DNA from: Dugong dugon
Lineage: Eukaryota > Chordata > Mammalia > Sirenia > Dugongidae
Reading direction: 5' to 3'
Length of the DNA stretch: 64,000 nt
Assembly (NCBI GenBank): GCA_030035585.1
Contig: CM057462.1
Location: 61,662,734-61,726,733, forward strand
Numbering within the stretch: the stretch's first letter is position 1; the number at the start of each line of letters is the position of its first letter. The notes under the pieces were generated by a model. The model saw only the letters and a program-made list of their open reading frames with translations, made no database searches and had not been told where the DNA came from. A program made the position numbers and the translations under genes. Below are positions 1 to 11,522 of the stretch, piece after piece.

Positions 1-589
1 CCAGAGTGCTGGGGAGACAATGATAAGTTAGAGTTAACTTCTGTTCTCCAAGAGTTCACGGGTTTGAGGAAGTCAACAGTGGTATAAAACATGCAGAGAA
101 TGGAACCCTGCCAAAACTGTAACCCATGTGGTCCATTCTCAAAAGGATGCACTGTCAAGCAAATACAGTCCAGCAACCTACAAAATTTTAAAAATAGTGC
201 ATTTTCTTTATTTGTGTCTTTCAAACATCATGAAGGGGACACAAAAGCCACAACCACCCTTACTTAAATCTGCTTTCCTCTCCCATCCACTTCTTAACTG
301 CTTCACCCCATTCTTGATATTCCTTATATCCTAAAAGTCCAAAACAGCAGTCAGGCAAGGATAATGTCATCTTTGGAGGGTTAGAGCGGGGAAGAAACTG
401 AACAGGCAAAGACAGAGTCTTCTTTAATAGGTTGGTGAGGGAGGGGATGGTTAAGGTTAGGAACGCTCATATGTTAAATTTTAGTCCATCACGGTTTTAA
501 TGAGGGGAATAATTACAGTCCTATCTCTTGGGTCTGAGCTTTTTTATGATTAAACATCTCAAATCCCTCATTCTCGTCCCATCTTCCCA

Positions 590-830
590 GCCTCACCCCA
601 CTGCGCTCCTCCTACATGAAGCCCATTAAGCTGCTTTCTCTTTATCACATTCCCTCTACATCTCCATGTTCTGCACACACTGTGCCCTGTTTAGAATGCC
701 CTCTCCCCATTGTCCAACTCTTACCTCCTTCCGTATTCCTTTGCACCATGCTACCTCTCCCATGAAGCCCTCCCTGATAATCTCCAATTCTAAACCCCCA
801 CAAAGCTTGCTCTGCTCATGGCAAGGCTCT
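590..830 (+). repeat. L2 LINE 3' fragment
   Basis: Degenerate L2 sense-strand signature: the 'cctttgcac..tgctacc..' and 'atgaagccctccctgataa' segments, in the order expected near the L2 3' end. Short ORFs here are accidental. Confidence 0.6.
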
Positions 831-1202
831 AACCTGCTCAGTCTGAATAGCAGTGTGTGCAGTCATGTGCATGTGGGTCTTAGTAGCCTATTCGCCTGTG
901 AGTTCCTGAGCACGGATGGGGCTGTGGCTGATTCGTGGCTTCTCTTCTCCGTTCCCAAGCCTCATATCAGTCTCCATGACATTTGTTAATAATGTTCCTC
1001 TCTGAGAGGCTGCGCCTTGGGCTTCTGTGGATCTTTACTTCTCAGAGTGTGAACGAAGTTATCACTTCCCTTCCTCGGATGGCACAGGTCAGGAAGGGAG
1101 GCTGGGGCTACAGATCCTTTTGCCAAGGGGGGCCATGCCTCTGAGACCCCCTCCCAAGGCAACAGCCTCTAGGCAGCCACACGTTAGCTCAGTTCGGCTC
1201 TA

Positions 1203-1670
1203 TCCATCTAGTCACTCATTCATTCATTGTTTTATGGGATCTGCTGGGCACTAGGGATATAGAACTGAGCCACACAGACATGCTTTCCTCCCTCATGAGA
1301 CTTACAGTCTAGTAGGGGAGATGGACCTTAATCAAATGTCCACCATATAACCTTATACTCACAATTGCAGTGAGTGCTATGGTTGAAAAGAGCAAGGAGC
1401 TCCGAGGCCTATGGGTCAGGGAAGAATTCCCCAAGGAAGTAATATTTGAGTTGAAATCTGAAGAAATCAAATCAGAAAAACAAGGCAAAGCTAGGGAGGG
1501 AGGATGGGAGGGAGGGCAGGAGAAAAGAGTGTGTGCAAAGTTCTGGAACGGGAAATTAATTGACAGCAGCCCAGTGAGGTTAGCAGAAAGCAAGGGCAGA
1601 CATGGCCATGGTGATGAAGGTGGGGCTAGGTCCTCTAGGCTTTGAAGGCCATGCTAGAAATTACAGAGTT
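1203..1670 (-). repeat. L2 LINE 3' fragment, reverse orientation
   Basis: Starts with 'cactcattcattcattg' and runs through 'ctgggcactagggatatag', 'cttacagtctagtagggga' and 'aaggccatgctagaaat', the reverse-complement L2 3' end. Old and diverged. Confidence 0.7.
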
Positions 1671-2455
1671 TATCCCCAGGGGCAACTAGGAGTTTGGCCG
1701 ACCCCTCTGGCTCTGCTAATTGTGCGGTTGGCATGGAGACCACCAGACAAGTCTCTCTGCCAGCCTCTCATCTGGAGGAATGCCAGGCCCTCTCAAGAGC
1801 TAAAAGAAAGGCTGAGAGTCACAGGTCCTAAGTCATCTTCAGTCTCAGCCTACCTACCATCCCTGAGGGAGGAGGCAGGGCAGGGTCTGGCCTGTGACCC
1901 CCGCCTGGGCTAGGTCATGGGTTGGAGGGCTGCAGTGAGCCAGAAGGCACCACTAGCCCCTGTCCTTCCTCCTCTGGCATTAAAACTGGGCACAGTTACA
2001 TGAAAGGAAATTCTCAATGCAAACCCCAAAACTAGTTTTGAATCCCTGCAAATTAGATCTTTTTCCCTGCCGTTCCCTCCCTCTGAAGCTCACAAATGAT
2101 TCAGCACACAAGTCACCATTTCCCAGAATCAAGAATTGCTGAGGGAAGGATCCTTGTCAGGAAAGCTGGACGCCAAGATTAGAAGCTCAGCCCGTACCTG
2201 GATCTCAGAAACTCAACAAGCCTCTTTCCAGAAGATCCGGCGTTTCCCCGTCTCTGCTCTGTGGTCACCCAAGCTCAGGATGAGTGAGTGGCAGGCACTT
2301 CTTCCTGGTTTCTCACTGATTCACTCTAAGTCTAGGGTCCTTTCATCTCCCTCCTGAACTCCTTGTAGTTTGAGGCTCCTCTTTCCCTGGGAGGGAGAGT
2401 TTAGAAATGGGGCAGAGAGGGTAATGACTGCCAAGCTGCAGGGCATGGGGCCATC

Positions 2456-2645
2456 TGGGGCTGTGGTAGAAAGTGCACTGGCCTGGGCTAAAGGTTGGCG
2501 GTTCGAACCCACCCAGCAGTGCCACAAATGAAAGGACTGGCCATCTGCTTCCATAAAGGTTACAGCCCAGAAAACCCTACAGAGCAGTTCTACTCTGTAA
2601 CATACAAGTCAGAATTCGACTCGACGGCAACGGGGCTGGTTTTGT
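2456..2645 (+). repeat. AfroSINE
   Basis: A tRNA-like head with a clear B-box-like 'ggttcgaaccc' near 2500 is followed by the body ('ccataaaggttacagcc', 'gcagttctactctgtaac') and the diagnostic 3' module 'gaattcgactcgacggcaac' (near 2612). Nearly full length. Confidence 0.9.
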
Positions 2646-3289
2646 TCTGGCTCCAAAATTGTTAGTTTTGCTCAGAATGCATTTGGAACTGGTCTCTGAA
2701 AATTGCCTCTGGGGTTTGGAGTGGATTCTTGGGAAGAATCTCAAAGTCAGTGGAGGTGAATCTTCCTTTGGCTTTTGATGGCAAGCAGGATGACAGAGTT
2801 GGTGGCTGGTGGATCTAGGTGTTTGCAGTCAACCCCTGTTCTGAAGTGCTCCAGGGGCTGGCGAGGAAGCCAACCACAGGGCCACAGGCCCACCTTTCTT
2901 CCCCCAGACCATCTCAGAGCCCCCAGAATCTCCCTCCAGCCTTCCTGCTCTCTGGCTGTAATGAGGTTCTGAGGGGGTGGGGGCGTCCATGGCATTCTAT
3001 AGCTACAGCCGCAAGACAACTGGTCAACACGCAGGCAGAGTTTTGATGTGTCTGCTCCCTTGGACTTCAGGAAGGCTAGAGTTGTCCACTTCATTTTTGG
3101 TTTAGGCAGGAGAAAACTCCATTTCACCGTTGGTTACGATTTCCCTGAAAAAGGCATTATTTTGTCCAACTTCCCTTGAAAGATCGGAACAGATGTCAAG
3201 CCTTTGCTGTTTCAGTTCGTCACTCAGAATGAAAGGCCCAATCTTGGCAGGCTTTTCCCACTTGTGCAAGTTTTCTTTGAGGATGATTC

Positions 3290-3400
3290 ATAAAATCATA
3301 GGCTTTCAGAGCTGGATGAGAGAACTTTGAGACATCTATTCCAATGCCGTGTTTTTTTAATAGAGGGAAACTGAGGCTCAAAGAAGCTCCTTGGTCTTTG
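3290..3400. repeat. Possible CR1/L3-type ancient LINE fragment
   Basis: The 'aaaatcataggctttcagagctgg ... gacatctattccaatgcc' wording recalls ancient CR1/L3 3' ends. Only a short stretch is recognisable and the family is uncertain. Confidence 0.3.
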
Positions 3401-3752
3401 CTCTGATATTTACAGCAATCACGACCCCAAACAAACCAAATCTCTGACCTGTCCAACACATTCATTGGTCTGATGGGTGACTTTGTGACCTCATCAAGGA
3501 TCTTTCTGGACCTTTTATAAACCTATGGACTCAAGAAGGACTGCTCTCATAGAACATTAGTTCATCCCCATAAGCAGCTTTCCCAGTTACCAAGAATCTA
3601 CCAGGACCGACCTGGCTCCAGCCTCCTCCTCCTCCCTTCCATGCCTGCATGAGGTCACTAGGCCCCTCCTGCTCTACTATGTCCCCAGCTCCCAGAACTG
3701 AAGGCAAGAATTACTTAACCAGCTCTAGATCTGTATTTTGTGTCTCAATAAA

Positions 3753-4102
3753 GGGCAGTGGTAGTCCAGTGGCAGATTTCTCACCTTCCATGCAGGAGGC
3801 CTGGGTCTGATTCCCATCCAATGCACCTCATGCACAGCCACCAACCATCTGTACAGTGGAGGCTTGTGTGTTGCTATAATGCTGAACAGGTTTCAGAGGA
3901 GCTTCCAGACCAAGATGGACTAGGAAGAAAGGCCTGGAGATCTACTTCTGAAAATCACCTAATGAAAACCCTAGGGATCACAATGGTCCTATCCACAACT
4001 GATTATGGGGATAGCACAGGACCAGGTAGAGTTTTGTTCTGTTGTGCATGGGGTCACCATGAGTTGGGGGCTGACTCAATGGCAGCTAACGACGACAACA
4101 AT
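3753..4102 (+). repeat. Composite SINE: tRNA-Gly-like head plus RTE-derived body
   Basis: The first ~75 bp resemble a tRNA-Gly gene ('ggtagtccagtggcagattt', then 'ggcctgggtctgattcccat' and 'ccaatgca'). The following ~270 bp ('gcttgtgtgttgctataatg', 'agcttccagaccaagatgga', 'gaagaaaggcctgg') are shared with the RTE-derived elements at 17236 and 51087. It ends with 'catgagttgggggctgactc' and a 'gacgacaacaa' tail. Two related copies are at 30187 and 46594. Confidence 0.85.
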
Positions 4103-4424
4103 CCAGGTACTCTGGTCACTGGTTGGACCCTAGCCCTGTACCCCAGGTTCCTATCAGGCTCTAAGAATAGGGCTGCAAGCAGGGTCTCAGTTCTGGCAAC
4201 TTGCCAGTGATCAGCCTTCTTTTAGGAAAGGAGCTCTCCCCAGGGACTAAGATCTGCCCCTTGAGCTCCAGCTTGCTCCCTGGAGTCCAGTTACCCATGT
4301 CTGGTGTCCCTGCTGGCAGCTGCCCACTTGGATTCCGAAGTATGGTCTCTACCAAATTCTCCATCTCTGTGCTCTGCCTCCTGGTTGTGATCCCCCAGGA
4401 CAGTCAGCTTGCTCAGACTGTGAC

Positions 4425-4464
4425 CTGATATAGTTAAAATAATAAGCACCACTATCATTAATGG
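4425..4464 (-). repeat. MIR, outer part, interrupted
   Basis: Short MIR-like piece ('aaaataataagcacc') ending in 'atcattaatgg'. The rest of the MIR resumes at about 4880, after two younger insertions. Confidence 0.45.
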
Positions 4465-4707
4465 CGAGAATTCAACTCACATACTTTTGACATGTTATTA
4501 GGAGGGACCAGTCCCTGGAGAAGGACATCATGCTTGGTAAAGTAGAGAGTCAGTGAAAAAGAGGAAGACCCCCAACAAAATGGATTGACATAGTGGCTGC
4601 AACAGTGGGCTCAAACATAACAACAATTGTTAGGATGGCTCAGTGTTTCCTTCTGTTGTATATAGGGTCGCTATGAGTCGGAACTGACTCGACGGCACCT
4701 AGCAACA
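4465..4707 (+). mobile_element. RTE-type LINE 3' end
   Basis: Carries 'gacatgttattaggaggga', 'agaaggacatcatgcttgg' and the terminal 'gagtcggaactgactcgacg', shared with the RTE copies at 59160 and 60735. Flanked by 'atcattaatgg' on both sides (near 4454 and 4706), consistent with an 11-bp target-site duplication. 5'-truncated, no open frame. Confidence 0.8.
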
Positions 4708-4716
4708 TCATTAATG

Positions 4717-4872
4717 GAGGAGCCTTGGGTGCAGTTCAGCGCTCGACTGAACTCAAAGGTTAGAGGTTTGAGCCCTCCAACTTCTCCATAGGAGAAAGAT
4801 GCAGCAGTCTGCCTTCATAAAGATTACAGCCTTGGAAACCTTATGGAAACCCTATGCTTGACGGCAATGGGT
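4717..4872 (+). repeat. AfroSINE
   Basis: Begins 'aggagccttgggtgcag', with a tRNA-derived head, 'aaagattacagccttggaa' in the body and a shortened end 'cttgacggcaatggg'. It lies directly after the RTE fragment and is followed by 'atcattaa', so it appears to have landed beside the RTE copy. Confidence 0.85.
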
Positions 4873-4879
4873 AATGGTA

Positions 4880-5112
4880 TCATTAACAGATGCTTCTCAT
4901 ATGCCAAACACCACTAAGTGTACTACATATATTGCCTTATGCAATCCTCCCAGTAGCCCCACGACAACAGTAAACATTGTCACCCTATTCCAGATGAGTA
5001 TACTGCGGCTCAGTCAGGCTAGGAGGTTTGTTCAAGCTGGTGAATGGCTGAACTGGTTCTTGAACCCAGTTCACGGTGACTTCAAAGCCCAGCATTTTAC
5101 CACTCCCCTATC
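4880..5112 (-). repeat. MIR
   Basis: Reverse-complement MIR: 'atatgccaaacaccactaag', 'cagatgagtatactgcggct', 'ttcttgaacccagttcacgg'. Continuation of the piece at 4425. Confidence 0.8.
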
Positions 5113-5699
5113 AAGCCATACACTTAGACCCTGTGCAGGATGCAGGAAGCTCCTTCCACCTCTGCTGCAGGCCCCACTCCCACCACCTGTCCCATTCTGA
5201 TGTGCTGGCTTCCTGACTGGGACCGGCCCTGCCCTATCCTGAGCCTAGGGTTGCATTCCCAGAGATCTAAACTTGACTTTGGCTCCTGACCATGGCTGCC
5301 ACTGGAGCTTCCCCAGCAGCCTGGGTACATACACTTTACACCGCCTGGTCCGCCTGGGAGCCCCGTGGTAGCAAGAAAATGCTAACATTCCCCGCTTTCC
5401 CCAGGGCTCCTTTCCTTCTGCTTCCACAGCCACCACTCCCGTCACACCTGGAGGACTTATCCCTGGGGCTCTGTCTGCTGGATTTCTGCCCACATCTCTG
5501 GTATGTGGTATCCAGGGGATTCACTTTCTACTTTTTTCCTGAAGTGATGTTTCTCTAGCTAGAATCTTTCCCTGTCCCCAGTGCTGCTTGAAACACATTA
5601 GGGATACCCACAGGACAAAACATTCTTATCACAGGATGTTGAGCTGTACATGATCCAGCCAAGTGCTGTGCAAAAGAACTTTCTGCCATGATGGAAATG

Positions 5700-5866
5700 C
5701 CCTATATGTGCGCCGTCCAGTGTGGTAGCCACCAACCACATGTAGCTATTGAGCACTTGACATGTGGCTAGTATGAATAGGGAATTGAATTTACAATTTT
5801 AATTAACTAAAGTTTAAATATAAATAACCGCATGTCACTGGTAGCTACCATGTTGGAAAGCACAGA
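5700..5866. mobile_element. hAT-like non-autonomous DNA transposon
   Basis: Imperfect terminal inverted repeats: 'ccgtccagtgtggtagccac' near 5712 against 'gtagctaccatgttggaaag' near 5840. The interior is AT-rich. The wording matches a common ancient mammalian MER-type element; the exact family was not determined. Confidence 0.65.
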
Positions 5867-5867
5867 T

Positions 5868-6180
5868 CTAGCCCCGCCTTCCTCTCCAGCCTTACCTAGC
5901 ATCATGTCCCGCCTTGCCCTCTGCCCATTAGCCTTCTTTTGGTCCCTCCCAGCCATGCTCTCTCTCACCGCAGGACCTTTGCACATGCACTTTTCTCCAC
6001 CTGGAATCTCTTCCTTCCCAAACTCTTTGTCTGGCTAATGCCTACCTCTCCTTCAGACCTCAGCACAAATGGTACTCCCACAGACAACATCATCAGATGA
6101 ATTCAGGTTTCCCTCCCAATTCTCCCTTCAGCTCTGAAGCTATACTGCTCTCTTGCACCTTGCCCTCCTTTGCATGTGTT
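5868..6180 (+). repeat. L2 LINE 3' fragment
   Basis: Sense L2 text: 'caggacctttgcacatgcac', 'tccacctggaatctcttcc', 'tggctaatgcctacctctcc', 'agacctcagcacaaatgg'. Confidence 0.8.
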
Positions 6181-7177
6181 TATCTGGAGCCTGACTTCCT
6201 GCTAGGCTCTTTCCAGGCCTTACCCCAGGCTGGACTTGGCTTGCTAAATCTTGGCAGCTGACAGTTCTGCAGTGAATTTCAACATGGCCCCAATCTTCCC
6301 TCCATCCCTCACCTGCTTCCCTGGTCCTCCTCAGACAGATCCTGGTGACATCCTGAGCTTCCCCAGAGCTCCCCAGTCACTACTCTGGCCAACCTGGCTG
6401 CCCCAATCCTGCTCTGCTCCATCCAAGATCCTTCCCCACCCCCAAGTGAGCTCCCAGTATGCCTTACTTCAAAGTGCACTGGTACAACCACTTGAAGTAG
6501 ATGGCTTGGGCAGAGCCTTCCCCAGCTGCACAAATGGGGGCTAGGTTCCACTCTTAATAGCAATGTGTGCAGGCCAGAACTATGATCTGGTTCCTGGTTG
6601 GAGATGGGGGATCCAGTGGGCAATGAGGACCTGTCCATGACACTCAGACCTTCCCCTTGCACACTCTGGCTGGAGGTCAAAGAGTCACAACCCCACTGCC
6701 ATGTCCCTCAGGAAGCTGAGAAGGTCCATGTGCTTATTCCCCAATGCCTGTCCTGTGCGTGTCAAGTCTGGCCCATTCACTGTCTGGAAGAAGAGTCAGG
6801 CAGAGGAAATGGGCACCCCGAGCTGTGCCACCTTCTCTGCAATATACATGGCTGGATTAGGATGTTTCCCTGACTCAAAGATGGGGCTGGACCAAGATGG
6901 CATATGGAGCAGGATGGAGACAAGGAGTGGTCATGGGTAGCCCCTAGCATGTCATCCCTTCCCCTCTGAAGAAGTAGCACTTCCCAGTTTCTCCTCTATC
7001 TCTGTCAATTCCTCAGGGCTGCCTATTGGGACTCAGGGGGGCAAGGTCTAGATCTTGGGCCACCAGGAAGACCCTGGCTGGGGGGCCATCTCTCCCACTG
7101 CCATCATGTTGACGCATAGACACACTTCAGACAGGAGGGCTGCCCTGGAGAAAACACTGACGAGCAGGCCAGCTCCT

Positions 7178-7395
7178 GTGTACTCAGCACCTACTGCTGG
7201 CCAGGCACTCTGCTTAGCATTTTTGGTGCTGTATCGCATTTAATCTTCGCACGAACTCAGAGCAGGAAGCTCTTTCATTATTCCCATTTCACAGATGTGG
7301 AAATGGAGGCCAGAGAGGTTGCATAACTTTCCCGCCGTCAGCTAAAATGTGCTAGACCTGGAATTTGAATCAATTTCTATTGGACTCCAGAGTCA
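7178..7395 (-). repeat. MIR
   Basis: 'actcagcacctactgctggc', then 'cccatttcacagatgtggaa' and 'gacctggaatttgaatc' in reverse MIR order; about full length. Confidence 0.8.
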
Positions 7396-7842
7396 TAAAA
7401 ACACACAGGAGTAATTTAAGCCATGGATGTGAACAGAAGTCTTTTGAGAGAGGGGAGATAAAAGAAAGCAGGCCGTGAAAATGGAGAGAGCAACGATGTG
7501 GAAGAGGGAGGGGTGAAGCGTGGCGTGAGACTCACTGTTGTCATCACGTGTTGCCCCCAGAGTCAGAGGCCACTGGGGAAGGTGAGCGTGCCAGCGGGAG
7601 GGTGGCGTGTTCTCAGGCACCTGTCGTCCTGCACACCCTGGCTCCTAGGAAGGTCATGTAGCATGGGACAGAGGGGTGCAGAGAGTGTCATGGAAGGACT
7701 TCTTAAGTCCTTCTGGTCAGAGGCTCCACCCAGGTTGCCCAGATGGGCCTCAAGGGACAGATCCTTGCAAAGGTGGGCATTTATCATTTTTATGCCTACG
7801 TTCAGATCACTAATAAGGAAGTAATAATATTGCCAAGCTTTT

Positions 7843-7960
7843 ACCATGCTCTCCAGGAGCTAGCGAGAAGACTAATTATCTGACGACACTAATAAATGGT
7901 TATGATGTTATTAAAAATGGTACCACGCTAGGATTAATAGGCTCATCAATGGTAGGGAAT
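7843..7960. other. Unique AT-rich block, candidate conserved non-coding element
   Basis: Repeat-free, with homeodomain-like cores ('gactaattatctgac', 'ggattaatagg') and 'taccacgctag'. The base texture differs from the repeat-rich surroundings. Conservation itself cannot be seen from one sequence. Confidence 0.3.
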
Positions 7961-8606
7961 TGGATTTAACAAGGTCCTGCAAGGGCTGGTGGCCTTGATG
8001 GACCAGGCTGCCTGAAGCAGTGCCTGGCCACATGCAGGCGAGGGAAGAGGCTCCGGTCCTTTCCCCAGCTGAGGTCCCATGAGGAAGGTCTGGCTGCTGC
8101 TGGGTTTTTCCACTAACACTCCCTTGAAAATGGCTCTTCAATGCTGTCAGGCCATTGGGGATGCTGCGGATGGCTAGGCTGCCATCAGCCCTGCTCGCCT
8201 CTGTACGTGGCCTCCACTCTCCCCGTGACCCCCCCTTCCTCACCAGCCCACCTCACTTCTGCAAACGACAGCCTCCGAACCCACCCGGAGCCCTCACCTC
8301 AGAGCCCCACTCACAAACACAGGGGGAGCTGATAAGATGGAGATGCCTCTGGGGCCTGCCGACTAATTTCCATAATAATTATAGTTATTACTAATAACAG
8401 TGACAATACCACTCCCTTCTGTTTATCCTGAATTCTACAGTCTAGAAGTTGCTTCCCACCAGTGATTGCCTCTGAGTCTCGCAACAAGCTGGGAAGAATA
8501 CAGGGCAGGTATTCTTCTTCTCACTGTTGAGCTGAGGAAGCTGGAGCTAAAGGGACTACCTGACACGCTAGCCTCTAAGGAATAAGGATAAAAAATAAAA
8601 ATAATA

Positions 8607-8815
8607 ATAACAAATACTGATACGTATTGCACTAATATTAACTTACTTAGTCTTCACAACAATCTTATGACATAGGTGCTATTATGAGCATTCCCCTTCT
8701 ACAGATGAGAAAACGGAGGCACAGAGAGGTTAGGAAACGTGCCTAGGAGCACACTAACTATATGGGAATCAGACCCAGCCTGTGTTCATGCTTTTTACCA
8801 CTTGCTTCTCCTGCC
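8607..8815 (-). repeat. MIR
   Basis: 'ttcacaacaatcttatgac', 'tacagatgagaaaacggagg' and 'cacagagaggttaggaaac' mark a reverse MIR with a well-kept core. Confidence 0.85.
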
Positions 8816-9121
8816 AAACCTCCACGGGAGCCTGATTTTCTAGGGCCCAGGAAATGACTTCACCGGGTCAGGCTCTGGTGAGATTTTTTGCTCTGAGTTC
8901 TGGCCTCCCTCCCCCTGCTCCATCCTCCGATGCCCCTGTATGGCAGTTCCCCTCAGACTGGAGCAAGAGGGCTAACAGAAGGCCCTGATGCTGCCTGCTC
9001 CCTACCCTGGAAGGTGAAGTAATGATAATGCCTAACCTTTGGCTGGCATTTTTCAGATTGCAAAGATCTACTGCATAAGCCTAGCTCTGCCCTGGCTTCT
9101 GGGGTTAGGATGGCTCTTTAT

Positions 9122-9300
9122 AGAGGTTGGAGCATAGGGTTTTGGAGGCAGAGAGCTTTGAATCCTAGCTCCATCACTTACTAGCTGGGGGTCTTAACCT
9201 CTCTCTGCCTCAGCTTCCTCATCTGTAAAATGGGTGGCAATAACTATACCTAGCTCACTCAGTTGCTGGAGGGATTAAATGAGAGAAGGGATATAAGACA
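9122..9300 (+). repeat. MIR
   Basis: Forward MIR: 'tttgaatcctagctccatc', 'acttactagctgggggtct', 'tcctcatctgtaaaatggg', ending 'gggattaaatgagag'. Confidence 0.9.
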
Positions 9301-9409
9301 TCTAGTACAGATGTTCTTGCATTCATTTCCATTCTTTGATGGAAAATACTTCCAGAAAGTTGGAGGCTCTAAGCTGGAAGGCAGGTAATGTTGATTATGT
9401 GACAGTTGT

Positions 9410-9610
9410 CCCTGTATAAATGATGCTTCATTTAACTCCTACCACAACCTTAGGAGCTACGGTAGTTGGTAATTACCGTATTTTAGAAGTGAAGACACTG
9501 AGGCTCAGGGAGGTTTATGAACTTACCTGAGGTCATGCATCTACTAGGTGGAGAAGCAGGGACTTGAACCCCAGGTTTATCAGACTCCAGCCTGGGCTCC
9601 TGACTACTTC
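9410..9610 (-). repeat. MIR
   Basis: 'ttaactcctaccacaacctt', 'gaagacactgaggctcaggg', 'gcagggacttgaaccccagg'. First of two adjacent reverse MIRs. Confidence 0.85.
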
Positions 9611-9647
9611 GATGCCTGTGCTCACACATCTTACATGGTTCCGCCTT

Positions 9648-9878
9648 ACTCAGCACCTACCTTTCTGACCACTTACCATGAGCCAGGCCCTGCACCTAGG
9701 ATTTCCCATCCAGTATCACAACAATCTTGTGAGGAAGAGGGTATTAACGTGCCCATTTTACAGACGAGGAAACCGCTGAGAGAGGTCCAGTGACTTGCCC
9801 CTGTTCTCATAGCTAGTGAGTGAGAAACCGGGACTTGAACCCAGGGCCTTCTGATTCCCCCTCCTGTGGTGCCCCTAG
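9648..9878 (-). repeat. MIR
   Basis: 'accatgagccaggccctgca', 'attttacagacgaggaaacc', 'gaaaccgggacttgaaccca'. Separated from the preceding MIR by about 40 bp. Confidence 0.85.
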
Positions 9879-10584
9879 CATGTGGCTTCTCTCTGTCTTC
9901 TTCTTGGTGTCCCACAAACCCCAGCCCCCACCCCACCACCAGCCACTCCTTCTCTCAAGAGCTCCGCCTGCCTGCCTCAGCTCTGTGCTCCTGGGGGCAC
10001 CCCCCTGTCCCAGGCAGAGTAACAGCTGCCTCTTTGGTGCCCCCACAGCTAAGCTTTGTTCATCCCTTCATCCGGGACCTCAGCTCCCTGGACAGTCTGG
10101 CTCTCCCACTGGACCCAAAGTTACTCAAAGTAGTGACAGACCTAGCTCTGTGTTCCAGGGTTTGGTGAAGTGTTTTGTGTTGGCACTTCGCCCATGTGGC
10201 TGTGACATCCCTTGGTAGCTCTTAAATGAGGAGAAGAAGTGAGGAGCTGAGGGAATCCTTTGTTAAGGAGGGCCTCAAAGATGTCAGTGGGATGGCTGAG
10301 TCTAATGGGGGCCAGCACAAGTGTGTTTGTATGCGGGAGAGTGTCTGGGAGTTGGGGAGCATGAACAGGACAGAGAGGCTCTGCACCCAAGACAGCTAGG
10401 GCACACTTCTTCATACAGTGTCTCCTCTAACTCAGGACTCACAAGGGCAAGACCACAACCTTTGTCTCATCTCCCCTGCCTCCTGGGCCCTTGCCTTCCA
10501 GATGTCCCACCCTGATATGCAAACAGCACTTCTCCAAGCCTCCCAGGGGGTCCCAGACCTCCCAACCCTCCCGCCCCGGCTTAC

Positions 10585-10788
10585 ATGGTCGATGAGCTCC
10601 TTGATCATGCCGTTCCACTGGCCCTTGTCGTCCTGCGCCCCATACTTGCCATCCTCTACCAGCCGGATCTCGTAGGAGAAGCCCAGGATGTGGGCCAGTT
10701 CCTTGAGCAGGTCGATGCAGTACCCCTCAAACCGGTCATTCCCGTACAGGGTCCTATCGGACTTCCGGAACATGACGAAGGGCTCCTC
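10585..10788 (-). CDS. GRIK3: GRIK3 exon 10: linker end and start of ligand-binding S1
   Basis: A 204-nt phase-0 exon of 68 codons, flanked by acceptor 'CCTACAG' and donor 'GTAAGCC'. It encodes the end of the linker and the first part of S1, the outer half of the glutamate-binding clamshell, including '[11 protein letters not shown]' and '[10 protein letters not shown]'. From the glutamate receptor family, the Tyr of 'KYGA' (about residue 491) is the aromatic that stacks over bound agonist; the other S1 contacts (Pro, Thr, Arg) belong to the next exon, outside this window. The residue after 'NGM' is Ile (ATC) where I recall Val in human GluK3, a conservative change. The exon encodes one residue fewer than the GluK2 equivalent as remembered, supporting GRIK3. 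Confidence 0.97.
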
Positions 10789-10954
10789 CTGTAGGAACAG
10801 ATGGGAGAGGGGCTGATGAAGGCCGGGGGTAGGGCTGGGTAGGGACAGGCCCAAGCCAGAGAGTTTGAGCCGAGACTTCTCCTCATGTTTATAAACAAAG
10901 ATTTGGGGCGGCTAAGATGAACAGCCTGCTAAGTCAGGAGAGAGAAAACGTATT

Positions 10955-11145
10955 TCCTGAGAGCTGACTTTGTGTCTCACAAATGGTCACCTACTGACAG
11001 TCCCTGGCATAAGGTAGGAGTCATCGCCGATTTAACTGTCCATTGGTTGATAGCTTACAATGGCTGGTAAGTGACAGCATAGGAATTTGAACGTGGGGCC
11101 ATCTGATTCCACAGTCCATGCTCTTTCTGCTGCACCAGTAACATA
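10955..11145 (-). repeat. Degenerate MIR
   Basis: 'ggaatttgaacgtggggcca' and 'tccatgctctttctgctgca' match the MIR 5' part in reverse; the core is weak. Confidence 0.55.
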
Positions 11146-11149
11146 GGCC

Positions 11150-11335
11150 AGCAGTTCTCAAAGTTTGGGCTCTGGACCAGCAGCATCAGCATCACCTGGG
11201 AACTCGTTAGAAATGTATGTTCTCGGGTCTCACCCCAGATCTTATGAACCATAAACTCTGTGGGTGGTGCCCAGAAATCTGTTTTAAGAAGCCTCCAGGA
11301 GATTCTGATGCCGACTTAAGTGTATAAACCAGTGC
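11150..11335. mobile_element. MER5-like hAT-Charlie element
   Basis: 'cagcagttctcaaagtttgg', 'agcatcacctgggaactcg' and, at the far end, 'gagattctgatgccgact' match the palindromic MER5 layout. Confidence 0.75.
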
Positions 11336-11488
11336 TGTAGAAGGTCCACCATCAAGCATCTTCCCTGACTTCTCTACCCACTTCTAAAGATTCGATCTAC
11401 ATGCTCCCTGTTATCTTTCTCTCTTTCCAAGGATCTCCTCAACCCTCTGAGTTAGGATCTGCCAGGTGAGTGATGACTGTCAACAATG

Positions 11489-11522
11489 ATAGCTTACATT
11501 TACTGAGCAGTGCCATATGCCA
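11489..11522 (-). repeat. MIR, left part, split by AfroSINE
   Basis: 'acatttactgagcagtgcc' ends in the duplicated target 'tgccatatgccag'; the MIR continues at 11734. Confidence 0.7.

Larger units (their letters stand above)
1..10584 (-). other. GRIK3: Intron 10 (partial)
   Basis: Non-coding. It contains L2 remnants (about 590-830 plus strand; 1203-1670 minus strand), AfroSINEs at 2456 and 4717, a tRNA-Gly-headed SINE at 3753, an RTE 3' fragment at 4465, a hAT-like short transposon at 5700, an L2 at 5868, MIRs at 4880, 7178, 8607, 9122, 9410 and 9648, and a candidate conserved block near 7843. I see nothing recognisable in about 1-540, 1700-2440, 2700-3280, 6180-7170, 8000-8330 and 9880-10580. 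The next coding exon (start of the S2-side gating segments) was looked for and not found. Confidence 0.8.

Noticed and set aside
1..10584. GRIK3 exon 11 (next coding exon)
   Set aside because: I looked for the expected continuation of S1 in reverse complement and found no matching segment with splice sites; it must lie beyond the left edge.
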